From contig CAIRBT010000074.1 of assembly GCA_903876875.1 (NCBI GenBank), positions 1 to 56,420 of the forward strand: DNA of 56,420 nt, read 5' to 3'. Of this stretch, positions 37,318 to 45,176 are shown piece by piece. The position numbers and the translations under genes were made by a program. Source of the stretch: an uncultured Geobacteraceae bacterium (GTDB taxonomy: Bacteria; Desulfobacterota; Desulfuromonadia; Geobacterales; Pseudopelobacteraceae). The notes beneath the pieces are model-generated. The model saw only the letters and a list, made by a program, of their open reading frames with translations. It did no database searches and had not been told where the DNA came from. Position 1 is the first letter of the stretch. Each line of letters opens with the position of its first letter.

Positions 37318-39951
37318 ATGGGAAATACTATTATTCTTGATACGATTTCAAAGACGTTGAATGCGGGAGGATCAGCACTTGTTTCGGCAGTTGATGCTGG
37401 AGCGTCGGCGTTTAATTGTACCATGTCGGCATTGTCGCCGGGAGAGAGAACCAAGCTTGGCATCAGGATTAAAACCCTGGAATTGCGAATTCAGTCACTT
37501 TACGTTGATTTTGCAAAAGCCAACGCAAAACACCCTGATCCGGCTGCGGCATTAGAATCGAAAGCAGCGCAGGATATCCTTTCAATTATTTCGCAACTCG
37601 GTGCCGAAATCAACAAGATGAAAAAGCGGGTTGCTGACATTGATGCTGCCAAGGCCGAGCAAAAAGCGGCCAAGGGCACGTGCTGTCTCTCCTCACTATC
37701 CCGTTCCTTCTCGAGCATTCTGCCCGGTGAAAAATCTGCTTTACATAATAAGATACATGCCAATGAGAAGAAAATCGAGGGTCTCTACTGTGACTTTGCC
37801 AAAGAAGCGGCCAAGCATCAGGATCTGGCTGCCGTTATCGCTTCAAAGGCCGTTTCCGGAATCTATGATAAAATTAATGAGCTTACCGCAGAAAATGTCG
37901 GTCTGAAACAAAAAATTGCCGATCTGTCCAAGCCGAAAGCACCGGTAGCAAAACCGGCACCGGGGAAACCGGCACCCACAAAACCGGGCGACAAGAAGAT
38001 GCCACCTGAAGCAACCGGCGTGGCTTCGTTCTTTGTGCGTGCCATAACTGAAAAGGTAACCGGATATCTGCCAGGCGATAAATCCGGGGTGGACAAGAAA
38101 ACAGCAGAAACAGAAAAGAAATTACAGGCACTTTATCTGGAAGTCGGCAAGGAAACAGCAAAATACCCCGATCCGGCCGAAGCTATGGTGGCTGAACCGG
38201 TCAAAAAACTTCTGGCACAGATTGCCGCACTCAAGGCGGACTTGACACCTGCGGCACCGGCAAAGGCGGAAAAACCGGCGGCGAAACCTGCCGTAGCAGT
38301 GGTGGCAGCAGTGCCAGAGGCCCCAGTTGCCGGACCTGAAACTGTAGATGCTGAGCCGATTGCTACCGCTGAAGTAGCTGCCGAGGTTGTTGTGGCGGTT
38401 TCGGAAGCAACTGAGGTTGACGAACCGGTCGAAGGCAGTGAGCCCGTTGTTACTGATACGGTTGAAGTTATTGCAGCTGCCGAAGTCAATGAAGCCGCTG
38501 AAGTAGCTGAAGCCGCTGAAGTAGCTGAAGTAGCTGAAGTAGCTGAAGTAGCTGAAGTCACGGAAGTAGCTGAAGTCACGGAAGCTACTGAAACGGTTGA
38601 AGTAGCTGAAATGCCAGCCCCCTCCAGCGAACTGTCCGAATCGGTATCCTACGGCAGCATCAGGATTAAGCCTTTTTCGCTTTCCCTGAATGCAGAACCA
38701 GCTACAGCGGTCAGTGAGGAGGAAACGGTAGCGGCAGTAGCTGAAACCGAAGAAGAAGCGGTTGTGACGGACGCAGCGGTCGAAGAAGAGGCCGTTGAGG
38801 TGGTCGCAGAAACCGTAGAAGAGGCTGTGGTTGCAGTCGAAGAGGCGGTGTCGCAAGAAGCTGTCGCACCGGTAGAAGAACTGTCGGAGCCGGAAGTGGC
38901 TGCCGAAGCCGAACTGTTACCGACAGTGGCAGAGATTGCAGCGGTTGAAGCTGAAACAACGGAGGAAGTGGCTACAGACGCAGCTGTTTGTGTCACTGAG
39001 GATGTTGCAGAAACAATCTCTACTGAGCTGGCAGAGAACGCCCCGGCTGTGGAAGCGGTCGATACCGTTGAAGTTACCGATGCAGCGGTGGTGCTTGAAT
39101 TCCCACCGGCCATTAATAGTGAACCAGCCTTCGCGCCGTCTGCCGACGAAGAACCTGCCGATTCGGAAGCTGTGGCTGTCGAAGCAGAGAACGTGGCAGA
39201 GGTTGCGGTCTCCACCTCGGCTTTGGAACTCCCACCCGGCATACCGGTGTATGATGCGGAGGAAATAGTCGTTCCTTTGGTTGAAAGTGATGCTGTCGTT
39301 GTCGAAGAAGTCGCCGGTGATGCTGTTTTCGATGAACTGGCAGACACTGGTGCCGAAACTACGGAAGTCACTGAAGTTGAGATGACGGATCCGGCTCAGC
39401 AGGATGATGAAACCACCACCTTGCAGGATGCTGAAAGTTCCGTGTCTGCGTTGAGCGACCTGACGAGTATCCGCACCAAAAGCTATACCCCCTTCCTGTC
39501 ACTGGGAGAAACCAGGGTAAAACGTGCCGCATATCCAAACACAAGTTTTTCATCGCTCTATGCCCGGGAAGAAAACCAGTCTCCCGTTGAAACAATCGCT
39601 GAGTCTGCTGAAACAACAGTGGAGCAGGAAACCCCGGTAGATCAGGAAGCAGAAGAGGTCACTACTGGCTCGGTTGACGCGGAAGCCACAACCGGTACGG
39701 AAGTAGCGGAAGTTCCTGAAACCTCGGTAGAGGAGAAACCAGCCATTGAGAATGCTGATGCCCCGGTGGAGTTGCCGTTATCCCTGCCGCCAGCTGTCGG
39801 GAGTGATTCGGTTGAAGAAGGTGCAACCGACAATGCCGCAGTTAAGAAAGATGGGGAAGATGGGGAAGATGGGGAAGATGCGCCAGTGAATTCTGTTCTG
39901 TTTGATTCCTCACCCTTTTCACGCAGAAAAACTGCGAAAAAGCGGAGATAG
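37318..39951 (+). CDS. Large acidic repeat protein, MamJ-like by position and composition
   Basis: 877 residues from ATG 37318 (AAGGAG seven bases upstream; an earlier in-frame ATG at 37282 lacks such a site). Three ~75-residue coiled-coil units open the protein, each with a LPGEKS-like start, a LYxDFAKxxAKxxD core and a Lys-rich helix (about 37-110, 138-212, 250-315), the second and third separated by a Pro/Lys linker. About 500 Glu/Val/Ala-rich residues follow, including AEVAEVAEV tandem units (38478-38612) and a DGEDGEDGEDA tail just before a basic C-terminus. There is no clear family. MamJ, an acidic repetitive protein, tethers magnetosomes to MamK and is encoded beside mamK in Magnetospirillum, so a similar role is plausible but unproven by homology. 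Confidence 0.6.
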   Translation: MGNTIILDTISKTLNAGGSALVSAVDAGASAFNCTMSALSPGERTKLGIRIKTLELRIQSLYVDFAKANAKHPDPAAALESKAAQDILSIISQLGAEINKMKKRVADIDAAKAEQKAAKGTCCLSSLSRSFSSILPGEKSALHNKIHANEKKIEGLYCDFAKEAAKHQDLAAVIASKAVSGIYDKINELTAENVGLKQKIADLSKPKAPVAKPAPGKPAPTKPGDKKMPPEATGVASFFVRAITEKVTGYLPGDKSGVDKKTAETEKKLQALYLEVGKETAKYPDPAEAMVAEPVKKLLAQIAALKADLTPAAPAKAEKPAAKPAVAVVAAVPEAPVAGPETVDAEPIATAEVAAEVVVAVSEATEVDEPVEGSEPVVTDTVEVIAAAEVNEAAEVAEAAEVAEVAEVAEVAEVTEVAEVTEATETVEVAEMPAPSSELSESVSYGSIRIKPFSLSLNAEPATAVSEEETVAAVAETEEEAVVTDAAVEEEAVEVVAETVEEAVVAVEEAVSQEAVAPVEELSEPEVAAEAELLPTVAEIAAVEAETTEEVATDAAVCVTEDVAETISTELAENAPAVEAVDTVEVTDAAVVLEFPPAINSEPAFAPSADEEPADSEAVAVEAENVAEVAVSTSALELPPGIPVYDAEEIVVPLVESDAVVVEEVAGDAVFDELADTGAETTEVTEVEMTDPAQQDDETTTLQDAESSVSALSDLTSIRTKSYTPFLSLGETRVKRAAYPNTSFSSLYAREENQSPVETIAESAETTVEQETPVDQEAEEVTTGSVDAEATTGTEVAEVPETSVEEKPAIENADAPVELPLSLPPAVGSDSVEEGATDNAAVKKDGEDGEDGEDAPVNSVLFDSSPFSRRKTAKKRR
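38478..38612 (+). repeat. 9-bp tandem repeats encoding (E-V/A-A)n
   Basis: Units GAAGTAGCT / GAAGCCGCT / GAAGTCACG, about 14 in all, inside the acidic repeat gene. Near-identity of consecutive GAAGTAGCT copies (38518-38565) suggests recent slippage expansion. A second short tract of GGGGAAGAT (39853-39880) lies near the 3' end of the same gene. Confidence 0.75.
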
Positions 39952-40100
39952 GCCCTGCTGCCCGGAAAACGGGGCACTGTTGTAATGTATTGTCTTGATG
40001 TCGGTACACTACCTATTGTACAGTAGTAAACTGCTTTTCTGAAAGTACCGACGGCCGGTGTTGTTTCGGTCGAGTCAAAACGGAGTGGAGTACGTATTAC

Positions 40101-40871
40101 ATGGATACAGTGCAGGCGAAAAAAGCCAAGCTGCTCAAGGAAATGGGCGAGCGGGAACAGCATCTGAAAAGTGGTCGTCTGGTGGTCGAATCGTCTTTGG
40201 ACGTGGTATTTGCAATTGATACCACCGGAAGTATGGAGTCCTACATCCATGAGGTGCGGGACAATATCATTAAAATAATGGAAGAGGTTTTCGAATTCAC
40301 CCAAGGAGTGAGAATGGGAGTCATCGCCTATAAAGACCATGGCGATGAGGGGGAAGATGAGTTTTATCTGACCAAAATACTCCCCCTGACCTTTGATAAA
40401 AAAGAAATTGTTGAGTTTCTCCGCTCACCGGATCTGCATATCGGGGTTGGTGGAGATGGTGCAGAGGCTGTGGAATGCGCTCTCTACGACGCGGCAAATC
40501 TCAACTGGGGACTCTCCAAAACGCCAAAGGTCATCGTGCTGGTTGGCGACAAACCGGCCCACGGTGTCATTGACAGTTTTCGTGCCTGCCCCCGCATGAA
40601 GGACTACCGGCAGGAGGTTGAGGTTATCAAAAGTAAGGGAATCAAGATTTACCCGATTCTCTGCAACAATATTCATGAGACCGAATCTAGTTTTCGCTGG
40701 ATGGCCAGTGAAACCGACGGTACCTTTATCTATCTGGACGATATTACCAGTTTAAGTGATATTCTGACCGGTATATGTCTGAAAGAGACCGGTAAACTGC
40801 TGGAATATAGATGTAAACTGCTTGAATATGGTGACAAGGTGCGGTTGGAACATATCGTACTGCTTAACTGA
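40101..40871 (+). CDS. VWA-domain protein
   Basis: 256 residues. After a charged N-terminal helix, a von Willebrand A domain spans ~34-225 with the MIDAS sequence D40-TTGS44-M, a Gly/Asp-rich loop (VGGDGAEAVECALYDAA) and the strand VIVLVGDKPAH. The form with DTTGSM and IAYKDHGDEG is closest to the stand-alone VWA of VwkA/eukaryote-like kinases; no kinase domain is attached. Metal-dependent adhesion or protein-assembly role is the usual reading. Within the cluster it follows the acidic repeat gene and precedes the second small membrane paralogue. No membrane segment. Not a known core mam product. Confidence 0.75.
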   Translation: MDTVQAKKAKLLKEMGEREQHLKSGRLVVESSLDVVFAIDTTGSMESYIHEVRDNIIKIMEEVFEFTQGVRMGVIAYKDHGDEGEDEFYLTKILPLTFDKKEIVEFLRSPDLHIGVGGDGAEAVECALYDAANLNWGLSKTPKVIVLVGDKPAHGVIDSFRACPRMKDYRQEVEVIKSKGIKIYPILCNNIHETESSFRWMASETDGTFIYLDDITSLSDILTGICLKETGKLLEYRCKLLEYGDKVRLEHIVLLN

Positions 40872-40910
40872 TACAGGGTGGAACTAAACATATAAGAGAA
40901 GGAGGCACCA

Positions 40911-41180
40911 GTGGATACTACAGCTGACACCAAAACAACGGAAAGTACACGTATCGATATCAGTAGCTATTACCCCTCACGTACCGAGGAAAATATACAC
41001 ACCGCCTGCGCCATACTGGGCAAGACAGCCGCAGGACTTGGAGTCGGTATCGTGAGTGGTATCGGGCTTGTTGTTGCCGCAGCGGCTGCAGAGGTAGCCG
41101 TACCGGCTGTACTCGTGCTGAAGGCATTCGGTTTGACCGGTGGCGCCCTCGGTTTTTTAACCGGTATCAAAAGGGATTAG
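40911..41180 (+). CDS. Small Gly-rich membrane protein, copy B
   Basis: 89 residues from GTG 40911 (AAGGAGG six bases upstream). Paralogue of the gene at 35073: ENIHTACAILGKTAAGLGVG, then a hydrophobic Ala/Val-rich helix (AAAEVAVPAVLVLKAFGLTG) and GFLTGIKRD. Two membrane passes are likely. Directly followed by mamL (15-base gap). The pair brackets the mamK / basic / acidic / VWA genes, as if the block had been duplicated or captured between them. Confidence 0.65.
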   Translation: MDTTADTKTTESTRIDISSYYPSRTEENIHTACAILGKTAAGLGVGIVSGIGLVVAAAAAEVAVPAVLVLKAFGLTGGALGFLTGIKRD

Positions 41181-41195
41181 AATACTACGGTCAGT

Positions 41196-41432
41196 ATGCA
41201 AAAAAAGCTCATATTTTTCATTGTAGTTACATTACTCCTGCTTTCCGTGCTCTTCCTTGACGGGAACAGTGGCCCGGTGCCGGTCAAGTTCATACTTGGT
41301 GATCCGAAACCGGTCGGACTCAGTACGGTTGTACTGGTCAGCGTCTCTGTCGGGGTGTTGTTGGCAGTGGTTGTGATGCTGTCGTTCAAGGCACTACGCA
41401 AGCCGAAGAAAGCTCCCCAGCTGATCGAGTGA
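41196..41432 (+). CDS. mamL: MamL, LapA-like small membrane protein
   Basis: 78 residues with two membrane helices (about 4-20 and 44-66), PVKFILGD between them, and a basic tail (FKALRKPKKAP). This is the LapA/DUF1049 pattern shared by MamL, which is essential for forming magnetosome invaginations in Magnetospirillum; the cationic tail is thought to act on the cytoplasmic leaflet. The ribosome site is weak, so it may be translated by coupling with the upstream gene. Confidence 0.75.
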   Translation: MQKKLIFFIVVTLLLLSVLFLDGNSGPVPVKFILGDPKPVGLSTVVLVSVSVGVLLAVVVMLSFKALRKPKKAPQLIE

Positions 41433-41493
41433 CGCCAGTCGCGGCTGCTGACCGGATGGTTCCGTATTTTTATATTGCAAAGGGGAGAGAACT

Positions 41494-41841
41494 GTGGCAA
41501 TTGATGTAAGATATGGTTTGTCGCACATGGGCGATATGTTTATGGATTTAGTCCATAAAACAGCTGATTCGGCGACAATCTGCTCTAAAAAACTTTTTTT
41601 GGCATACGATATCACATCACTTACGTGCAAAAAAGATCAGTTTTCCCGGAAAATAGGGGAGCGGGTTACGATTCTGGTGAATGGCGGTACGACGGATCTG
41701 ACCACCGATGAAATACTAACCGGGTATATCGCACGTCTTAATGAAATCGAAGCGGCTATCGCCGTCCATGAAGAAGAGAAAAGAAATCTGATAAACCCGT
41801 TTCACGTGGTAAAAACAGCAGATGAAACAAATATAAACTGA
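41494..41841 (+). CDS. Hypothetical helical protein
   Basis: 115 residues from GTG 41494 (AGGGGAGAG upstream). No signal or membrane segment; two predicted amphipathic helices (VYGLSHMGDMF-like start, LTCKKDQFSRKIGERVTILV) and a second helix pair after TTDLTTDEILTGYIARLNEI. The spacing KIGERV...L...D...I..LNEIE faintly resembles the coiled-coil units in the acidic repeat protein, but I would not call homology. Unknown function; between mamL and a 59-residue gene. Confidence 0.55.
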   Translation: MAIDVRYGLSHMGDMFMDLVHKTADSATICSKKLFLAYDITSLTCKKDQFSRKIGERVTILVNGGTTDLTTDEILTGYIARLNEIEAAIAVHEEEKRNLINPFHVVKTADETNIN

Positions 41842-41861
41842 TCTGAAAAAGGGGAAGAATA

Positions 41862-42041
41862 ATGAGTAAAGTCCTAATTGGTGTTTTTTCAGGTATTTTT
41901 CTGGGAGCGGTTATCTATGAGCTCATCAACCGTACTAACCCGGAGTTGATCCGGAAAGTTGAAGAATATGCCTGCAACAAGGTTGACGATCTCTGCGGTC
42001 TGAACGAAGAGAATCCAGCAAAGGCCCATGAAGCAGCTTAA
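41862..42041 (+). CDS. 59-residue single-pass membrane protein
   Basis: Short gene: ATG 41862 with GGGGAAG upstream, stop at 42039-42041. One N-terminal hydrophobic helix (KVLIGVFSGIFLGAVIY), then a soluble part with two Cys six residues apart (YACNKVDDLC) and an Ala/Glu tail. It overlaps the mamP start by 14 bases, so the two are translationally coupled. Not assigned; could be a small magnetosome-membrane protein. Confidence 0.6.
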   Translation: MSKVLIGVFSGIFLGAVIYELINRTNPELIRKVEEYACNKVDDLCGLNEENPAKAHEAA

Positions 42042-43032
42042 TTTTGTCGCGAATCCAATATTTCTGCTGCTGCTGATCGGATCCTTCGTGTACGTTTACT
42101 TTTTCTATCTTGCCGACGCTCCCATGCGGAAGCGGGAAGCTCTGGAAAGAGAAAACGAGTTTGCCCAGCAGGCTCCTCCTCCGAATGCTGCCAATGCCAC
42201 AACACCGGTTGCCGGCATTATCATGAAGGAAGAGAACCCCTTCAACATGGGTAATGATACGGGGCAGATGAACGTACCAAACGGTAACCAGTTCTTCAAA
42301 ATGCAGAATCGCCAGAGTCCTCTGACCATGAAAGAAGAGGATCCCTTTGCGCCGCCGCCACGCAAACCACGCATGAGCCAGCAGGTAGATCCGAACGGTC
42401 AACAGTTCGATCAAAATGCCCAGCAGGTTCAGTTCGGCTACCCCTATGGTTTTGCCGGGCAGAACGTGGTACCGGTTGCCGGTGGTGCCATGGGTAAAAC
42501 CTGGATCGAGGCACACTGGATCGGCCTTGAGGCCGGCCCACTGACGCCTGCCGTGGCACGGGCAAACAATATTCCTGCCAATGTGACCGGAGTATTTGTA
42601 GATGAAGTGACCTTGGTGGCAGCCGACGCAGGTCTGCTGGCAGGGGATGTCATAACTGCTGTCAATGGCAATCAGGTCGCCGACCTCAGGTCATTCAAAA
42701 ACGCCACCCGTCAGGTTGCTCTGATGACCCTGACCCAGGTAACTATTTACCGGGGCGGTGCCTATAAAAATGTTGCTGTCACCAGTGTGGATGAACTCGG
42801 TTTTGCCCAGGTAGAGGGGGCTCCGATGATTCTGGCCACCGCCCGGGCACCACATGGCTACTACGGTCCCTGCGACAAGTGCCACGCCATAGCGCCGGGC
42901 AAAACCAACCCAAACCAGATGGCGAAAGATCTTGGTGATCTTCTCACCACCACGGCACCCAATATTAAAAAAGGAACCCCGGCGCCCCACGGCAACAGGG
43001 GACAATGCTCTAAATGTCACGTAATTCTCTGA
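42028..43032 (+). CDS. mamP: MamP, PDZ and magnetochrome iron-redox protein
   Basis: 334 residues. One membrane anchor (about 11-27), an acidic/Pro linker (EEDPFAPPP), a PDZ domain (about 165-260, GVFVDEVTLVAADAGLLAGD), then two magnetochrome units: PHGYYGPC282-DKC285-H286 and PHGNRGQC327-SKC330-H331, the second ending three residues before the C-terminus. Magnetospirillum MamP binds iron and oxidises Fe(II) to ferrihydrite/magnetite precursors in the vesicle lumen. Here the order of domains is the same; the linker is longer. It overlaps mamM by 19 bases. Confidence 0.92.
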   Translation: MKQLNFVANPIFLLLLIGSFVYVYFFYLADAPMRKREALERENEFAQQAPPPNAANATTPVAGIIMKEENPFNMGNDTGQMNVPNGNQFFKMQNRQSPLTMKEEDPFAPPPRKPRMSQQVDPNGQQFDQNAQQVQFGYPYGFAGQNVVPVAGGAMGKTWIEAHWIGLEAGPLTPAVARANNIPANVTGVFVDEVTLVAADAGLLAGDVITAVNGNQVADLRSFKNATRQVALMTLTQVTIYRGGAYKNVAVTSVDELGFAQVEGAPMILATARAPHGYYGPCDKCHAIAPGKTNPNQMAKDLGDLLTTTAPNIKKGTPAPHGNRGQCSKCHVIL

Positions 43033-43940
43033 ACTATTGTAAAAGCTCCACTGAAGACTTCAAGGAATGCGCCAACTGCGAGAAAAAAGCTGGATGGGTT
43101 GCGGTATGGGCTAACCTTTCTCTGGCCATCTTCAAAGGTTTTATCGGTTTACTGAGCGGCAGTCAGGCTATTATTGGCGATGCACTTTTTTCGTTCAAAG
43201 ACTTTATCGCCTCTCTGGTAGTGGTCATTGGTGTCAAGGTTTCCGGCAAGCCGGCCGATGATCAACATCCCTACGGCCATGGCAAGGTTGAATACGTTGC
43301 GCTGTTCTTCATTAGCGTGGGACTACTCATATCTACCGGTTACCTGCTCGTTCACTCGGCGGTCGGTGTCTGGGAAAGTTTTCATGGTGTGGGAACGACA
43401 CCAAAGTTGGTGGCCTTCTGGGCAGCTGTTATATCGGTCTTTGCCAACTATAAGCTGGCTCAGTATCTGCGCTGTGTCGGCAATCGGCTGCAGAGTCCGT
43501 CCATGCTGGCCAATGCCCGTCACAATCATTCCGATGCCATGTCGTCCGTTATGGTCGCTGTGGCTATTCTGGGTGGGCGATTTTTAGGGCTGCAGTTTCT
43601 TGATCCACTGGTTGCTGTCATTGAAACAGTCGCCCTGCTTGCCATGAGTCTTGATATGCTCAAGGAGGCGGTGAAGGGGCTATTTGATTCGGCTCTTCCC
43701 GCCAATAAAGTTGAACAGATTGAGGCCGTTGCCCGGCTTGTGCCCGGAGTTAAAAAAGTATCAAAGGTCGTGGCTCGTCACCTGGGACAGGGCATGTCGG
43801 TGGATATGACGATCAAGATTGACCCCTCATTAACCCATGAGGAAGGATACGTCATCGTGCAGCATGTGCGGGAAAGCATCATGGCAGCCCTGGGCAACCA
43901 TACGACAGTTCATATCGTCTTTGAGCCGTACCTGCCATGA
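43014..43940 (+). CDS. mamM: MamM, CDF iron transporter
   Basis: 308 residues, six-helix CDF transporter plus C-terminal ferredoxin-like domain. N-terminal C19-A-N-C22 as in MamM/MamB. TM2 holds GDALF59-SFKD63: MamM of Magnetospirillum has Tyr at the first site, so a Phe here would leave Asp63 as the TM2 ligand; TM5 has H170-NHSD174. Conserved HPYGHGKVEY and TGYLLVHS separate it from MamB. MamM and MamB form a heterodimer that brings Fe(II) into the vesicle. Overlaps mamP (19 bases) and the EcsC gene (ATGA). Confidence 0.9.
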   Translation: MSRNSLNYCKSSTEDFKECANCEKKAGWVAVWANLSLAIFKGFIGLLSGSQAIIGDALFSFKDFIASLVVVIGVKVSGKPADDQHPYGHGKVEYVALFFISVGLLISTGYLLVHSAVGVWESFHGVGTTPKLVAFWAAVISVFANYKLAQYLRCVGNRLQSPSMLANARHNHSDAMSSVMVAVAILGGRFLGLQFLDPLVAVIETVALLAMSLDMLKEAVKGLFDSALPANKVEQIEAVARLVPGVKKVSKVVARHLGQGMSVDMTIKIDPSLTHEEGYVIVQHVRESIMAALGNHTTVHIVFEPYLP

Positions 43941-44626
43941 CCGGCAACGGTTGGCTTTCTAAAATACTGATGGTTACGGGCAAATCGTTGCCGGCCATCC
44001 GTAAGGAAGTCCTGTTGATGGAGCATGAGTATGATCTGGCCAATGGGGGGAAGCCCCGTCGCTACGTCTCTTTTGGCGTCAGCAGCAAACTCATTAAGCG
44101 GGCTGCCCTGAAAACGGCCGCATTCGGCGGCTTGGTCAGTGTACCGGCCACCATTCCGGGGGTCGGTATGGCGGGTTCACTGCTCGCCGGCATAACCGCC
44201 GATCTGGCGTATCTGGTTCGCACTCAGATTGAACTTTGTTATGCCATCTCCATCGCCTATGATGTGCAGATGGATGAAGAAGAGCTGAAAGCGGTCTCTC
44301 TGGCTCTGCTCGGATTTTCCGGGAGTGCGGAAGCGGCCAAGGGGATAGCGGTCAGGACGTTACGTGGTGTGGTCGATGAGTTGTCCGTCGCCTATCTCAA
44401 AAAAGGCATTCCGGACTCGGCTCTTGATGTATCAGCGAAACTGGTGCCCCGCTTTGCCGGTAAAGCGTACCGATTGATTCCATTTCTGGGGATTCCGATT
44501 GCCGCCTCCCTGAACATCGCCTCCACCATGATGATCGGGAACCAGGCCAGAAAATATTTCAGTACATGGGAAGGCTTCCCTGAACGCCTGGAAAATGCCG
44601 GATGCCAAAGAGAAATCGATACGTAA
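43937..44626 (+). CDS. EcsC-family protein
   Basis: 229 residues. The EcsC-like pattern is present: hydrophobic helices rich in Gly/Ala (AAFGGLVSVPATIPGVGMAG, IPFLGIPIAASLNIASTMMI), IELCYAISIAYD, and conserved RTLRGV. EcsC proteins are thought to be membrane-associated, of unknown mechanism. It overlaps mamM by ATGA and mamQ by 25 bases, so it is tightly co-translated in the middle of core mam genes. Not a described Mam protein to my knowledge. Confidence 0.75.
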   Translation: MTGNGWLSKILMVTGKSLPAIRKEVLLMEHEYDLANGGKPRRYVSFGVSSKLIKRAALKTAAFGGLVSVPATIPGVGMAGSLLAGITADLAYLVRTQIELCYAISIAYDVQMDEEELKAVSLALLGFSGSAEAAKGIAVRTLRGVVDELSVAYLKKGIPDSALDVSAKLVPRFAGKAYRLIPFLGIPIAASLNIASTMMIGNQARKYFSTWEGFPERLENAGCQREIDT

Positions 44627-45159
44627 TTCTGCTGGTGCTGGTACTGATCGGTGTGTATCTGTTCTCCCGACAGGCCAATAATATCTTCGTCGAAGAGCAG
44701 CATCTGCTTTACATGGCTTCCGGTTTGCTTGAGGTTGAAGTTAAACGTCGTAATGACCTGCTCACCCGGGCTCGGGCGGCGGTGAAACGGTACAACGATC
44801 TGGAAGAAAAGATATTTACTAATCTGGTTAACAAAAATGCTCTCACTATGCCGCCGGGTACCAACACGGTTCGGCTGGAAAAGAGCAATCCACTGTTCGA
44901 AATACTGAGTGAAATGGATAGTATCAAGGAACAGTACCCATTACTTAAAAGTAAGGGGCCCTACATTGCACTTATGGAAGATATGCAGGCATCGGGCTTT
45001 CGTGTCACCAACGCCCGCCTGGCGTATAATGTGAAAGTTAACGAATTCAACACGCTACTAAACGTATTTCCCTTTAAACTGGTTGCCGCCCCGCTCGGCT
45101 TTCATGCCCATCCCTTTTACGAAGGGGCTGGTGAGAAGCTGCTGAGGGATGAGAACTGA
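44602..45159 (+). CDS. mamQ: MamQ, LemA-like membrane protein, copy 1
   Basis: 185 residues. N-terminal membrane helix (YVILLVLVLIGVYLF) followed by a LemA-type helical domain: NNIFVEEQHLL, EVEVKRRNDLLTRARAAV, and the C-terminal VNEFNTLLNVFPFKLVAA. MamQ is required for vesicle formation in Magnetospirillum. A second LemA-like gene is at 49565. The two differ in length and sequence, so this is an old duplication rather than a recent one. Overlaps the EcsC gene by 25 bases and precedes mamB by 17 bases. Confidence 0.83.
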   Translation: MPKRNRYVILLVLVLIGVYLFSRQANNIFVEEQHLLYMASGLLEVEVKRRNDLLTRARAAVKRYNDLEEKIFTNLVNKNALTMPPGTNTVRLEKSNPLFEILSEMDSIKEQYPLLKSKGPYIALMEDMQASGFRVTNARLAYNVKVNEFNTLLNVFPFKLVAAPLGFHAHPFYEGAGEKLLRDEN

Positions 45160-45176
45160 CTCATTGACAAGGTGCT

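Noticed and set aside
38122..39371. Long Ser/Thr/Ala- and Phe/Ser-rich reverse frames
   Set aside because: Complement of the GAA/GTA-rich acidic repeats; low-complexity artefacts.
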